From contig NZ_MWVJ01000034.1 of NCBI RefSeq assembly GCF_002087335.1, positions 1-44,304 of the forward strand: DNA of 44,304 bases. The letters run 5' to 3'. Each line of letters starts with the position of its first letter. Position 1 is the stretch's first letter. The notes under the pieces are model-generated. The model was given only the letters and a program-made list of their open reading frames with translations. It did not search any database and was not told the origin of the DNA. Position numbers and translations under genes: made by a program. Origin of the DNA: Pseudophaeobacter leonis. Its GTDB lineage: Bacteria > Pseudomonadota > Alphaproteobacteria > Rhodobacterales > Rhodobacteraceae. Below, piece after piece: positions 8,267 to 15,942 of this stretch.

Positions 8267-9904
8267 TCAGGCCGCATAGCCGGACATAGCGCCGCGCTTG
8301 CCGATGTTTCGCAGGATTTCCTTTGCCGCGTTGGCGCCGGGGGCTGCCATCACGCCACCACCTGGATGCGCGGAGGAGCCGACAATATACATGCCGTCGA
8401 TGGGCGTGTCATATTGCGCGTAGCCCGGCACTGGACGGTTGAACAACAGCTGGTCAAATGTCAGCTCGCCCTGGAAGATATTGCCCTCGGTGAGGCCTAC
8501 CTCGTTTTCAATGTCCCAAGGCGTGCGGATCTCGGCGTGCAGGGCTTTGGAGCGAATGTCGGGGCAGGCCTGCTCGAGTTTATCAAAGACGCAGTCGGAA
8601 AAGGCCTTGCGGGTGGCGTCGTTCCAATTGGTGCCAGCGCGTACGCCGTCGACCTCAAGATCATATGGCGCGTATTGCACAAAGACCGTCATCATATGCT
8701 TGCCCGGAGGCGCCATGGTGGGATCGATCTGGCTGGGGATGAGCATGTCGAAATAGGGGTTTTGCGACCAGCGACCCTCTTTCCAATCGTCATAAGCGCG
8801 CTCCAGCTCGTTCAGGGACTCCGAACAATGCATGTCACCGCGCAGGAAGGACGCGCCTTTGGGAGCGGCGGGAAAGTCGGGCAGTGCGTCCAGCGCGATG
8901 TTCAGCTTGCCTGACGATCCACGAATCTTGAAGCGTTTCACTGCCTTGGTGAAATCATCCGGCAGGGGCTTGGTCTCGGTGTGCTGCAGGAAGGTGCGTT
9001 TGACATCCATATTGGAGGCGACGATCGGCGCGTGGTATTCGTCGCCGTTTTCCAGCGCCACACCCGTTACCTTGCCATCGCGGACCAGGAATTGGTCGAC
9101 CCCCGAACCCATGACGATCTTGCCGCCGGCCTCCTCAAAGCAGGCCCCTAGCGCGTTGGAGATTGCGCCCATGCCACCGCGGGCAAAACCCCAGGCACCG
9201 ATGGTCCCATCCACATCCCCCATGTAGTGATGCAGTAGCACATAGGCGGTGCCGGGAGAGTAGACACCAAGCCCAGTGCCAATGATGCCTGCGCCCGCAA
9301 TATGCGCCTTGATCAGGTCGCTTTCAAAATGTTCGTCCAGAAAGTCGCCAATCGACATCGACCAAAACCGCAGGGTTTCGCCCAGCTCTTTGGAGCCGAG
9401 ATCATGGGCCTGTTTGACCAGGAACAGCAACTCGCTGATGTCACGCGGCTTCATCGAGGTGGGATCAGGCGCGTTACGCAGCAGGAAGGGGCGAATAAAG
9501 CGACACTGACGGATTACCGTCTGGCTAAAGCGTTCATAGGCGTCGACATCACGAAGGGAATGACGCGCGATCTCACGACGCAGGGCGTCATGGTCAGACA
9601 TATAGGCGAAGTAGTCGCCGCCTTTGGTAAAGCTGGCACCACCTTCATAGGGGATCACCTGCAAGCCGTATTTGGGCAGCTCGAGATCGCGCACAATTTC
9701 ACGGCGCAGCAGCGAACAGACGTAGGAACAGTTGGAATAAGTCCAGCCATCATGCAGCGCCCGGCTGACGGCTGCACCACCGATCCAGTCGTTCTTTTCC
9801 ACCACCAAAACCTTGAGTCCGGCCTTGGCCAGATAACAGGCAGTGGTGAGCCCGTTGTGCCCGGCGCCCGCCACAATGGCGTCGTATCTGTCGTGCTGAC
9901 TCAT
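8267..9904 (-). CDS. NAD(P)/FAD-dependent oxidoreductase (phytoene desaturase-like), copy 1
   Basis: The 545-residue protein begins MSQHDRYDAIVAGAGHNGLTTA with a GAGHNG dinucleotide-binding loop and VVEKNDWIGGAA. It ends with MYIVGSSAHPGGGVMAAPGANAA, the C-terminal FAD-binding element. It is a paralogue of the next gene in the operon, sharing the same fold and end motifs. A strong GGAGGAAG ribosome-binding site precedes the ATG. It is the first gene of the minus-strand operon, which runs on through the second FAD oxidoreductase, the GcvT-like gene and the aminotransferase. A palindromic operator candidate lies about 60-70 bases upstream of its start. The substrate is not known. Confidence 0.85.
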   Translation of the reverse strand: MSQHDRYDAIVAGAGHNGLTTACYLAKAGLKVLVVEKNDWIGGAAVSRALHDGWTYSNCSYVCSLLRREIVRDLELPKYGLQVIPYEGGASFTKGGDYFAYMSDHDALRREIARHSLRDVDAYERFSQTVIRQCRFIRPFLLRNAPDPTSMKPRDISELLFLVKQAHDLGSKELGETLRFWSMSIGDFLDEHFESDLIKAHIAGAGIIGTGLGVYSPGTAYVLLHHYMGDVDGTIGAWGFARGGMGAISNALGACFEEAGGKIVMGSGVDQFLVRDGKVTGVALENGDEYHAPIVASNMDVKRTFLQHTETKPLPDDFTKAVKRFKIRGSSGKLNIALDALPDFPAAPKGASFLRGDMHCSESLNELERAYDDWKEGRWSQNPYFDMLIPSQIDPTMAPPGKHMMTVFVQYAPYDLEVDGVRAGTNWNDATRKAFSDCVFDKLEQACPDIRSKALHAEIRTPWDIENEVGLTEGNIFQGELTFDQLLFNRPVPGYAQYDTPIDGMYIVGSSAHPGGGVMAAPGANAAKEILRNIGKRGAMSGYAA

Positions 9905-9961
9905 GATCTTCCTCCGTCGTTGCTGTGACCCTAGGTGATGCAGTTTTCGGCGTAAAGTTTT

Positions 9962-9975
9962 TTTGAGCGCTCAAA
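9962..9975. promoter_or_regulatory. TetR-type operator candidate, site 1
   Basis: TTTGAGCGCTCAAA is a perfect 14-bp palindrome in the divergent space between the FAD oxidoreductase operon and the tetR gene, so one protein bound here could control both. Near-identical palindromes lie at 16467 and 23043, with a weaker one at 10709. Confidence 0.65.
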
Positions 9976-10044
9976 TAAAATTATCAAGCTGACAGCCGTC
10001 CCGTTTTGTGAAAAAAGGGAAAGGTATTGTAGAATGGAAGATAG

Positions 10045-10683
10045 ATGAACACTGCAGTAGAGAGTGGGCCGAAACCGCGAAAAGAGCGAAAAGGCAACGC
10101 AGATATGCGGCGTCGCCAAATTTTGGACGCCACCTTTCGCTCAATCGTGGCCAACGGGCTGGCCAAGACGACGCTGGCGACCGTGGCAGGCGAAGCCGGG
10201 CTGTCGCAGGGCGTTGCTGTGTTCTATTTCAAATCCAAGGGCGGACTTTTGGCCGAAGCGCTGCGCGATCAGTACCAGAAATACGAAGACCGTTGGCAGA
10301 GCAAGCTTTCCAAATCCGCGCAAGCCCCGGCAGGTCGGCTGCGCGCAATTATCGAAGCAGACTTTGCCCCGGATATTTGTAACTCAGAAACCCTGTCCGT
10401 CTGGTTCGCCTTTTGGGGAGAACAAAAGTTCACTCCGCAATACGCCGAGGTCACCGAAGAGTTCATCGCCCGCCGGACCCAAGCCATTCGCGAAATCTGC
10501 GCAGAACTGGTGCCAGAGGATCCCACCCACGCAGTGCAGGCCGCAGAATGGATCGACTCCTTCACCGATGGCTGTTGGCAAAAACTGCATCTTTTTCCGA
10601 AGGACTATTCCCGCGAGCACGCGCTTGAGACCACTTTTGGCCTGCTGCGCACCCTGTTTCCCGACGAGGCCGCCGCATTCTGA
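10045..10683 (+). CDS. TetR-family regulator, BetI-like
   Basis: The 212-residue protein has an N-terminal TetR helix-turn-helix (KTTLATVAGEAGLSQGVAVF then YFKSKGGLLAEAL, about residues 41-73), resembling BetI, the choline/betaine regulator. The larger C-terminal half is a ligand-binding domain with the usual low conservation. It is divergent from the FAD oxidoreductase operon with a palindromic operator between them, the standard autoregulated TetR arrangement. The same palindrome recurs before the Rieske and TMADH-like genes on the far side of the plasmid module, so it probably governs the whole catabolic locus. The inducer is likely the methylated amine substrate or an intermediate. Confidence 0.85.
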   Translation: MNTAVESGPKPRKERKGNADMRRRQILDATFRSIVANGLAKTTLATVAGEAGLSQGVAVFYFKSKGGLLAEALRDQYQKYEDRWQSKLSKSAQAPAGRLRAIIEADFAPDICNSETLSVWFAFWGEQKFTPQYAEVTEEFIARRTQAIREICAELVPEDPTHAVQAAEWIDSFTDGCWQKLHLFPKDYSREHALETTFGLLRTLFPDEAAAF

Positions 10684-10708
10684 GAACCCGCAGGTTGATC
10701 TGCTTGCC

Positions 10709-10722
10709 AATGAGCGCTTAAA
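10709..10722. promoter_or_regulatory. Degenerate operator-like site, site 4
   Basis: AATGAGCGCTTAAA keeps the GAGCGCT core of the operator at 9962 and resembles the site at 16467. It lies just after tetR and just before the IS remnants, so it may be what is left of a promoter region cut off by the inserted DNA. Symmetry is imperfect. Confidence 0.35.
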
Positions 10723-10753
10723 AATAACCCACCCGACATGTGAAGTGGTCCGG

Positions 10754-10895
10754 TAGCGCTCGAGGCGCTGCGTGGTGACAGAACCGCGCAAGAGATTGCA
10801 GAGAGGCACAGGGTTCATCCGACGCAGGTGACGACGTGGAAACGGCAGGCCATTGATGGGCTGACCGAGGTGTTTTCCGATAAGGCGCAAACGTA
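10754..10895 (+). pseudogene. IS3-family OrfA remnant
   Basis: The translation VALEALRGDRTAQEIAERHR continues VHPTQVTTWKRQAIDGLTEVF and matches the helix-turn-helix region of IS3-family OrfA proteins. The start of the gene is missing and the reading continues directly into an IS6-type fragment. Confidence 0.65.
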
Positions 10896-11103
10896 TCGGC
10901 AAGGCTTCCGGTCCTTCCGAACTGTCAAAGCAACCTTGAGCGGGATAGAGACAATTCGCACCATCAAACGAGGCCACAATCATCACAAACAACTAGGCGT
11001 CAGAGGCGTGCTCGACTTCATTGATCAACTCTTTGATCGTGCCGCATGCCCTAATGTACTACCCTGACCCTCGCGCAGCCTTGCCAAAATAGTGCAACAG
11101 TCC
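10896..11103 (+). pseudogene. IS6-family transposase C-terminal remnant with right terminal repeat
   Basis: GFRSFRTVKATLSGIETIRT followed by IKRGH is the conserved C-terminus of IS6/IS26-family transposases. A GTGCAACAGTCC end at 11092-11103 matches the IS6-type terminal repeat seen at 15943 and 16304. The DNA before the end (ATCAACTCTTTGATCGTGCC) is closely similar to the minus strand of the 15943-16304 element, so both fragments come from related copies in opposite orientation. They bracket the plasmid replication module. Confidence 0.65.
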
Positions 11104-11484
11104 TGTATAGGGTAACTTTAGGAAAACCCAGTTCTCCTTGGACTATCACATATTGTGCGCAAAGAATCCGTGATCAAAACACTTCTGACGGGACACAGTT
11201 TCCCATTCCGAGTCGGTTTTTAGGCTCTAATTGGGCAGATCTAGTGGTTGGGGCATCACTAGAGAGGGTATCTAGTGGTTCAATCAAGGGTTCGACGCTA
11301 GAATTCAAATATTATTTCTTATTATTTTTCAGTATGTTACATAATATTCTTTAGCCACTCATTGCCTGACCGGCATCAATCCAGCAAAAACTTGTTGATT
11401 AGTTCTCTGCTTTCAAGCAATCAATAGAGACTAAAGCAAAGAGCAAACACAGCGGATCGAGCAACAAACAAACCGCAAAAAAGA
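11104..11484. other. AT-rich region upstream of rep
   Basis: No gene is supported here. From about 11290 to 11440 the sequence becomes strongly AT-rich (TATTATTTCTTATTATTTTT and similar), unlike the genes on either side. It holds a pair of ATCTAGTGGTT repeats. It could contain the rep promoter or part of the replication origin. Confidence 0.4.
11239..11280. repeat. Iteron-like direct repeats ATCTAGTGGTT
   Basis: ATCTAGTGGTT occurs at 11239-11249 and again at 11270-11280, start to start 31 bases (about three helical turns). An imperfect inverted copy, ATCACTAGAG, lies between them. The helical spacing and the place upstream of rep suggest a binding site for Rep or a regulator. Confidence 0.45.
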
Positions 11485-11557
11485 AAAAGGGCCAAGCGCG
11501 CCAACGCTTGAACCCTTTTGAATTGAAAACAGATCTTGCGAAACTGAGATACTCAAC
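11478..11557 (-). ncRNA. Candidate counter-transcribed RNA in the rep leader
   Basis: On the minus strand, the complement of 11564-11569 reads TATGCT preceded by TGC (extended -10), with TTGTGC 17 bases further upstream. About 40 bases downstream a strong hairpin followed by TTTTTCTTTTTT would end a transcript of roughly 75-80 bases. It would be fully complementary to the rep mRNA leader. Small antisense RNAs of this type repress rep translation in many plasmids, including repABC replicons. The promoter match is moderate and nothing but sequence supports transcription. Confidence 0.4.
11485..11519 (-). terminator. Intrinsic terminator, minus strand
   Basis: AAAAGGG...AAGCG pairs with CGCTT...CCCTTTT around a CGCCAA loop. 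Read on the minus strand, the stem is followed by a T-rich tract (TTTTTCTTTTTT); on the plus strand it is not. It therefore ends minus-strand transcription entering from the rep leader. Confidence 0.6.
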
Positions 11558-11585
11558 GCTCTCAGCATAGCAGGACGTGATTCAA

Positions 11586-11610
11586 CGCACAATGAGTTTG
11601 TGCGGAGGAG
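11586..11610 (+). promoter_or_regulatory. Hairpin abutting the rep ribosome-binding site
   Basis: CGCACAA and TTGTGCG form a perfect 7-bp stem with a TGAGT loop. It ends on the first G of GGAGGAG, the Shine-Dalgarno sequence six bases before the rep ATG. Stability of this stem, or its pairing with an antisense RNA, could set rep translation. Confidence 0.5.
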
Positions 11611-11616
11611 AAAGCT

Positions 11617-12489
11617 ATGTCTAAAGCAATCTCGATCGATCCGGCGCGCGGCTTTGTCGCCCTGCCCGCCTCGATCTTTGATCTGGAAATTTCCCCAGGT
11701 GCCTTTCGCGCCTTGTCCGTCCTTTGCAACCTGTCGGATCCCCAGGGCTACTCCTGGGCTTCGCTGGAACAGCTCGCTGAATGGGTTCATCGGGCCCGCA
11801 GCTCTGTCAGCTCCTATCTGGTCGAGCTGCGGGCGGCTGGCCTTGTATCCACAGAAACACAAACCCGCAGCAATGGCGCAAACTACCGCCTGAAAATCAA
11901 AGTTCTATTCTGGTCGAAGTGGGTCCAGGCCCGCAAGAAATGCGCCTCCCCTGCCCCGCAAAAAACTGAACGCAGCATACAGCCCGCTGAACGCCCTACT
12001 AAAGTAAAACACAAACCCATAAAAACACACCACAGTGAGCCTGCGGCCAGTGAACTTATCAAAAAAGTTTATAAAGCCTGGAAGGGTCTGACCTCCGGCG
12101 TGACCTATGGCCAATTTTCTGGAGCTGCATCCCCAGCCTTGATGAAAGACAGCGAGAAAATTCTAGCAACATCGCAGCCCCCTGCTCCGGTTCCAATTGA
12201 GGGCATAGCGTCTCGTTTGAAAGATCTCTGGGGTGGTCTGGGTGTTACTGTCTCAATCAGCGAGTTGTCTGAAATGGTCATGAGGTGCAAAAATAATTCG
12301 TTTTCTGAGGGTCAGCTTGATGCTTTGGAAAGTGAAATTCAGGCTGTTTGGAAAGGGCACTGGAAAAAACCTCCTGCCACAAAGCAATTTGCAACCATGC
12401 TAAGTTCCGCAAAGAACGCTGTATCTGCAGATACAATGTTGCGGCTTATTGAGCACGATTTCCGGCAATATCGAAAGCTCCACGCATGA
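11617..12489 (+). CDS. Probable plasmid replication initiator (winged-helix N-terminus)
   Basis: The 290-residue protein begins MSKAISIDPARGFVALPASIF. A winged helix-turn-helix covers about residues 25-80: FRALSVLCNLSD, then SLEQLAEWVHRARSSVSSYL and LVSTETQ. The middle is basic and low in complexity, and the C-terminal third is helical and unrecognised. Its position directly before parA and parB, the structured leader and AT-rich upstream DNA argue for a replication initiator, but I cannot place it in the RepA, RepB, RepC or DnaA-like classes of Roseobacter plasmids. Residues LSSAKNAVSADTML overlie one of the CTGCAG palindromes at 12421, which is thus inside the coding sequence. Confidence 0.65.
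   Translation: MSKAISIDPARGFVALPASIFDLEISPGAFRALSVLCNLSDPQGYSWASLEQLAEWVHRARSSVSSYLVELRAAGLVSTETQTRSNGANYRLKIKVLFWSKWVQARKKCASPAPQKTERSIQPAERPTKVKHKPIKTHHSEPAASELIKKVYKAWKGLTSGVTYGQFSGAASPALMKDSEKILATSQPPAPVPIEGIASRLKDLWGGLGVTVSISELSEMVMRCKNNSFSEGQLDALESEIQAVWKGHWKKPPATKQFATMLSSAKNAVSADTMLRLIEHDFRQYRKLHA
12421..12434. repeat. parS-like palindrome 1 (inside rep)
   Basis: GTATCTGCAGATAC is a perfect 14-bp palindrome within the 3' part of rep. It is identical to the core of the 22-bp palindrome after parB at 14901. Confidence 0.7.
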
Positions 12490-12561
12490 AGGCACTGTGC
12501 AAACATATTTGCACCCTGTATTCAGCCGAAAACACAGCCGAAAAAAGTGGAGTTAAGAGCC

Positions 12562-13923
12562 GTGACAGATAGTGTATCTACAGATACAGGCCACAAGGAT
12601 CTGAGGGATTTCATGCACTCCCTGTCCGATGTGATGGAGCGAGTAGATACGCAGACTTTTCGCGAGGATACTTTTGAGCGTCGCGTTTCCAGACGTTTTA
12701 CCAAACGGGAGGTAGCGGCTTTTCTGGGTGTCGATGTCACCTTTCTTGCCCATGCAGCCAAAGCCGATACGGAGCTATTCCCAACAGGCAAGCGTAGTGG
12801 CCGAGAGGTTACGTTTAGCGCCGATGAAGTGGGAATTATTCGCGCGCTGCTAGGTTCAAAACCTCGTATAAAGCCCGCTCACATTCATTGGCGAAAGCCG
12901 GGTGATCCGCTGAAAGTGATCGCCTTTGGTGCGCTGAAGGGGGGCACAGGTAAGACGCTTAGTTCCGCACATTTCGCGCAGTATCTCGCCCTTGCCTATG
13001 GGTTGCGAGTTGGCGTTATTGACAGCGACCCGCAGGCGACTTGTAGCCTGTATTTTGCAGGTGACGGGATGGATGTATTTACAGAAACATCTCGTACCGC
13101 AATTGATTTCATGGGGCTGAGTGCGCTGGATGGAAAGCCCCCTGCCCTGCCCCCTGCTGCTGAGCAAAATGATATCTGGCAGCAAACGCCCTGGCCTGGG
13201 GTGAGGATGATTCCGGGTGGGATGGATATTATGAATGGTGATATGGCACTGATGCGGATGTATCAGAGTGGCAACAATCGGATCTATGCTGCACTGTCTG
13301 AAGCGATCGATCATTGGTCCAAGGCGCATCAGCCAAAAGCGATTGCCACTGATCTGCGGAATGACGACGGTACATTCAACCTAGACAAATACCGCACCGC
13401 GTTGACAGAGACGCTGGACGTGATCGTTATTGATCAGCAGCCAAGCATGACCTTTATGCAGATGTGCGGCACAGTATCTGCAGATAGCCTTGTGGTCCCT
13501 ATGACTATGAAGGGCTTTGATCTGTCTACCTTGTCAGTCTATGCAGAGTCATTGGCCAGCTATCTTGATGTCATTTCAGAGGCTGATCCCTCTTTCAAAT
13601 TTGGGTCCGGTGATCATTTTGTTTTGCCGAGCATTGTTCAGGGCGACAATGAAAAGGACGTCCACCAAATCGCTGATTTGCGGGCGCATGGTGGCGATAT
13701 GGTCGCGCAGGTCTGGTACGATCGCAGCGCCGCTGTTGCCAATGCCTCTGAGCAGTATATGTCGATTTATGAATACACCCCGCCAGACGGGCGTAAGGTC
13801 AGCGCCAAGAACTTTACCGACAATGCAAATGCAGTGAATGACTATATCGTATCACGCGCCCTGCCCCATCTTCCGGATCGCGGCTTTGGAGCGCAATTTA
13901 TCTCTGATCGCTGGGGGGAATAA
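12562..13923 (+). CDS. parA: ParA/RepA-type partition ATPase
   Basis: The product (about 453 residues) has an N-terminal DNA-binding part (FTKREVAAFLGVDVTFLAHAAK) as in type Ia ParA and RepA of repABC plasmids. The ParA ATPase follows: a deviant Walker A KGGTGKT, GVIDSDPQATCSLYF, and VIVIDQQPSMTF as Walker B. It would form the moving ATP-dependent scaffold that separates plasmid copies. The GTG at 12562, preceded by GGAG at a good distance, is preferred; an in-frame GTG at 12547 is the alternative. The gene lies just after rep, ends two bases before parB and begins within a CTGCAG palindrome region, so expression may be autoregulated there. Confidence 0.9.
   Translation: MTDSVSTDTGHKDLRDFMHSLSDVMERVDTQTFREDTFERRVSRRFTKREVAAFLGVDVTFLAHAAKADTELFPTGKRSGREVTFSADEVGIIRALLGSKPRIKPAHIHWRKPGDPLKVIAFGALKGGTGKTLSSAHFAQYLALAYGLRVGVIDSDPQATCSLYFAGDGMDVFTETSRTAIDFMGLSALDGKPPALPPAAEQNDIWQQTPWPGVRMIPGGMDIMNGDMALMRMYQSGNNRIYAALSEAIDHWSKAHQPKAIATDLRNDDGTFNLDKYRTALTETLDVIVIDQQPSMTFMQMCGTVSADSLVVPMTMKGFDLSTLSVYAESLASYLDVISEADPSFKFGSGDHFVLPSIVQGDNEKDVHQIADLRAHGGDMVAQVWYDRSAAVANASEQYMSIYEYTPPDGRKVSAKNFTDNANAVNDYIVSRALPHLPDRGFGAQFISDRWGE
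12573..12588. repeat. parS-like palindrome 2 (start of parA)
   Basis: TGTATCTACAGATACA has one central mismatch from the TGTATCTGCAGATACA consensus. It lies a dozen bases after the preferred parA start codon, well placed for partition-protein autoregulation. Confidence 0.65.
13474..13487. repeat. parS-like palindrome 3 (inside parA)
   Basis: GTATCTGCAGATAG differs from the consensus in the last base only. It overlies the codons for VSADS of ParA. Confidence 0.55.
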
Positions 13924-13925
13924 AC

Positions 13926-14882
13926 GTGGCTAGAAAAGCACCGATAAAGAAGCCTGTGCCTACGGGATCAAGCGCAACGGAAACCAAGAGACCCAAGCTG
14001 CGCGGTGGTCCTTTGGCCGTAGCTGCTGATGGTCAGGTTGCCGCGATGCGTGAAGAGATCGATGCCGCGCGGTCTTCCGTTGGTGATCGATACCAAGACG
14101 GCTCTCTGGTGCTTCGGCTGTCGGTGGATCAGATCATTGATGAGGTTGGAACGGATCGCCTGCAGGAATTTGGTAGCGATGATCAGTTCAATGATCTACG
14201 CGCCAGCATCGAGGCGCGTGGCCAGACGCAGCCAATCCGTTTGCGCCCTGCCCTTTCAGATTGGACGCCAGACGCTGCAGGCCGCGCGCGTCCAGATGAC
14301 AAATTCATTTTGCAATCCGGGCGGCGGCGGTTGGCTGTCTGCAAGCTGTTGAACCGGGACGTCTTGGCGATTGTATCTGCAGTTACAGAAGGCGATGAGA
14401 CCCGCGAGGATTTGATTGAGCGTTTTGAGGAAAACACTGTCCGTGCGGATCTGAGTGCCTTTGAGCGGTATCTCAGCATCGGGCAAATCGCGGCGACAAT
14501 GCCAGATGCAAGCCAGTCCCAGGTCTCGGATCTGTTGAACGTTCAGCGTCCTGAAGTTTCGGTTGGTCAATCTGTTTGGCAGTATCAAAGAGAGCTTTTG
14601 GAGTTCTCTGATGGTGCCGTGAAAGATATGCCGCAGGTCAAAATCCGGGGCCTGGTAGCCAGCGTCAAGTCATGGGTTGACGCTGGCAAGCCGAAAGTAG
14701 AGCAGCCAAGGGAAGCGTCCACGGAGGTCGTAGAGTATCGACGCAAGGGGGCTGTGACTGCAGTCACAGCCAAGCGGCGCGGCAAAAAGATGGTGCTGGA
14801 ATTTGATGCTGGGGCAGGGGAGGCCGATGTTTCAGAGGCTTTGCAACTTTTCCTAAAGGCTCACTTTGCAGAGGGTGACTAA
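13926..14882 (+). CDS. parB: ParB/RepB-type partition protein
   Basis: The 318-residue protein has a ParB N-terminal nuclease-like fold: LRASIEARGQTQPIRLRP, then ILQSGRRRLAVCKLL (the GxRRxxA motif) and DLIERFEENTVRADLSAFER. A helix-turn-helix region follows (LSIGQIAATMPDASQSQVSDLL). The central region binds the centromere, and a C-terminal segment probably dimerises. It starts with GTG at 13926, two bases after the parA stop. The gene carries two parS-like palindromes (14372, 14751), with a third and best one 19 bases after its stop. Confidence 0.9.
   Translation: MARKAPIKKPVPTGSSATETKRPKLRGGPLAVAADGQVAAMREEIDAARSSVGDRYQDGSLVLRLSVDQIIDEVGTDRLQEFGSDDQFNDLRASIEARGQTQPIRLRPALSDWTPDAAGRARPDDKFILQSGRRRLAVCKLLNRDVLAIVSAVTEGDETREDLIERFEENTVRADLSAFERYLSIGQIAATMPDASQSQVSDLLNVQRPEVSVGQSVWQYQRELLEFSDGAVKDMPQVKIRGLVASVKSWVDAGKPKVEQPREASTEVVEYRRKGAVTAVTAKRRGKKMVLEFDAGAGEADVSEALQLFLKAHFAEGD
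14372..14387. repeat. parS-like palindrome 4 (inside parB)
   Basis: TGTATCTGCAGTTACA has one mismatch from the perfect palindrome TGTATCTGCAGATACA. It lies within parB. Confidence 0.6.
14751..14770. repeat. Perfect 20-bp palindrome (inside parB)
   Basis: GCTGTGACTGCAGTCACAGC is an exact 20-bp palindrome sharing the TGT...CTGCAG...ACA frame with the other sites but with GA/TC in place of AT/AT. It may be a diverged parS copy or bind a second protein. Confidence 0.6.
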
Positions 14883-14900
14883 GATTTGGTCTCCGATGGG

Positions 14901-14922
14901 CTGTGTATCTGCAGATACACAG
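14901..14922. repeat. Perfect 22-bp parS-like palindrome after parB
   Basis: A perfect 22-bp palindrome with core TGTATCTGCAGATACA and flanks CTG/CAG lies 19 bases after the parB stop. It is the best site of the family and the only one wholly outside genes, so it is the leading candidate for the functional centromere. Confidence 0.75.
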
Positions 14923-15486
14923 GGGTGCGGTATTTGTTGCTTGGGTTACGACGTCACGGAAAAATTAGGGATGAAAGTTGAGCGGCCAATTGAAAAAGTA
15001 TGCTGACAGCGGTCGGCACCTTGCCAACCAATTCAAAGCGGCTCGGGATTTCGTTAGAAGTCTTTGACAGCCGGTGCCAGTACGCGGTAGCCTAGCTGAA
15101 CAATTGGGCGCGCAATCGGTTCACCAGTATACTCTAGATTCTCGTCAGGAACATTTCTGACGGTGGTCGGTTTGCTGAAAGCCAGTCGATGGTTGAACAG
15201 ATCAGCTCTTGGTTCGAGGGCGAGTATCCTGTCGGCAGTTGTACCGTGACGCGGGTGAGGGAAGCGTTGAATGCTTTGTCCTCGCGCCAGTGAATTTCTT
15301 CCAGAAATCTTCCGCCGGAAGAAAACGGAATTCCGCAGGAAGTTTTTGGAAGTTTTTTTTCTTCCAAAAAACGCCGTGCTGAAAGGAGAAGAGAAGAAAT
15401 GATAATGAAAAGATAAATGCAGCCGTGCCACAATTTGCGGATTTGGTTGTGGATAAGTTGGGCAGAGCTGAGAAAAGATTGAGGTG
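14923..15486. other. Non-coding segment, candidate replication origin
   Basis: No supported gene lies here. The stretch 15290-15420 holds clustered inverted repeats based on CTTCC/GGAAG, including TCTTCCG-C-CGGAAGA at 15308-15322 and CGGAATTCCG at 15326-15335, followed by an A-rich tract. Clustered symmetry next to partition sites is typical of plasmid origins, but there is no direct evidence. Confidence 0.4.
15343..15370. repeat. 10-bp inverted repeat with T8 loop
   Basis: TTTTTGGAAG and CTTCCAAAAA pair perfectly around eight T residues. It could act as a terminator-like hairpin or origin element; it lies between parB and the HNH gene. Confidence 0.6.
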
Positions 15487-15756
15487 ATGGGGTCAGCAGA
15501 CCTGAAAGACGCAAAGAAACGGGTGAAGGCGCATCTGATAGGTCCCAAATGGAAAGCGGCGCGGTTGGTTCACTTGCGCTGCAACCCGATCTGGAAAGAA
15601 AGCAATGAGTTGTGCGTTGTTGAGGCGGCCATGGATGTGGAACACGTCACACCGCACAAAGGTGATCGCAAACTATTCTGGGATGGGAGTAACTGGCAGA
15701 GCCTCTGTCAGCGCTGCCACAGTCGCAAGACAGCCCGCGAGGTATTTCATCGTTAG
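15487..15756 (+). CDS. Small HNH endonuclease
   Basis: The product of about 89 residues carries a classic HNH motif: VEHVTPHKGD, FWDGSNWQSLC and then CHSRKTARE, supplying the His-Asn-His metal and catalytic residues. The normal first CxxC zinc pair is only partly present (LRCNPIW and ELCVV). Small HNH proteins of this form occur in phages and plasmids and cut DNA, for example at packaging or nicking sites. A GTG at 15484 is an alternative start. It lies at the edge of the replication module, before the IS6 remnant. Confidence 0.75.
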   Translation: MGSADLKDAKKRVKAHLIGPKWKAARLVHLRCNPIWKESNELCVVEAAMDVEHVTPHKGDRKLFWDGSNWQSLCQRCHSRKTAREVFHR

Positions 15757-15942
15757 GGGGGTATGTCAAAACTGACGCCGATTGCCCGAAACCGGCGGTC
15801 TAACCTTTTTCTACGCGATCGGGAAATTGGAGAAAAAAACCCACATTGAAAGGAAGGATGAAAGGGCGCAAGCGGGATCTGCAGAATGTCATCTCTGTGA
15901 GCGATACGTGAACCACGACTCTTTTTGTGGTCAGGGTAGGGG

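Noticed and set aside
10064..10756. Second plus-strand frame over tetR
   Set aside because: The tetR frame has a clear TetR helix-turn-helix; the overlapping frame is Pro/Arg/Ser-rich shadow sequence.
12641..12650. GAGTAGATAC as a seventh parS-like site
   Set aside because: Only one half-site is present and the centre CTGCAG is missing.
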